Below, one piece after another: positions 6,074-6,197 of a stretch of DNA of 6,197 nucleotides (positions within the stretch are counted from its first letter, which is position 1; each line of letters begins with the position of its first letter). Under the pieces are notes generated by a model. It worked only from the letters and a program-made list of their open reading frames with translations, searched no databases and had not been told where the DNA came from. This DNA is from JAADHG01 sp964418645 (GTDB lineage: Bacteria > Bacteroidota > Bacteroidia > Flavobacteriales > Flavobacteriaceae). The stretch is from the NCBI GenBank assembly GCA_964418645.1, contig CAYQME010000095.1, positions 1-6,197 of the forward strand. Reading direction: 5' to 3'. The position numbers and the translations under genes were made by a program.

Positions 6074-6081
6074 CAAAGATA
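6074..6081 (-). promoter_or_regulatory. Candidate -7 box (TATCTTTG) for the glycosyltransferase gene
   Basis: Read on the minus strand, TATCTTTG fits the Bacteroidota -7 consensus TAnnTTTG, and TATCTTTG close to a start codon is a familiar flavobacterial pattern. Only 4 nt separate it from the ATG at 6069-6067, so transcription would begin at or very near the start codon, giving a leaderless or almost leaderless mRNA. A clear TTG -33 element at the usual spacing is not visible. Confidence -1.
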
Positions 6082-6197
6082 CTATTATTTGCCAGTCACT
6101 TTAATAAAGCAGTTACTTACTTGATTTAATCACAAAAAACAACTAACTTCGTTTAACAGTCGCTAATAAAAATTGAAACTCTGATTAGCTTAATATT

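Noticed and set aside
6153..6197. Minus-strand 14-codon open frame running in from the right edge to a TAA
   Set aside because: Too short to judge in AT-rich DNA and without recognisable residues; it might be the tail of an outside gene, but nothing supports it.

Overview
The window looks like chromosomal DNA from a member of the Flavobacteriia (Bacteroidota). The signs are AT-rich codon use, A/T-rich leaders without Shine-Dalgarno motifs, two TAnnTTTG-type -7 boxes close to start codons, and protein types familiar from marine Flavobacteriaceae (inference; no 16S or other marker is present).

The left two thirds (1-3693) is a tightly packed plus-strand cluster built around isoprenoid supply. 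It holds the 3' part of diphosphomevalonate decarboxylase (its start is off the left edge), then 2 nt later a divergent GHMP kinase of the mevalonate pathway. After a 75-nt spacer carrying an imperfect dispersed repeat comes a UbiA-type membrane prenyltransferase, and last a true nitrilase that shares one base with the UbiA stop (TAATG). The first two enzymes would feed isopentenyl diphosphate production, and UbiA would attach a polyprenyl chain to an acceptor. The nitrilase has no obvious place in that pathway.

From 3694 a short spacer with a promoter-like TAACTTTG leads into a RsuA/RluB-family pseudouridine synthase homologue. It has a basic disordered tail and an S4 domain, but the catalytic Asp of the GRLD motif is Gly and the downstream KxYxV Tyr is Phe, so it may not be an active enzyme.

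The pseudouridine synthase homologue converges with, and overlaps by 23 nt, a minus-strand multi-pass GT-C glycosyltransferase gene (4546-6069). That gene contains an in-frame block of about 55 codons made entirely of palindromic dispersed repeats (about 5120-5285), placed in a loop between two membrane segments. Its promoter-like TATCTTTG lies only 4 nt from the ATG, suggesting a leaderless or nearly leaderless mRNA. The last 116 nt of the window hold nothing I can assign.

The most notable items are the repeat cluster domesticated as protein sequence, the pseudouridine synthase homologue lacking two key residues, and the unexplained nitrilase coupled to a mevalonate/prenyltransferase operon. 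I did not find a clear new multi-gene defence or mobile system.
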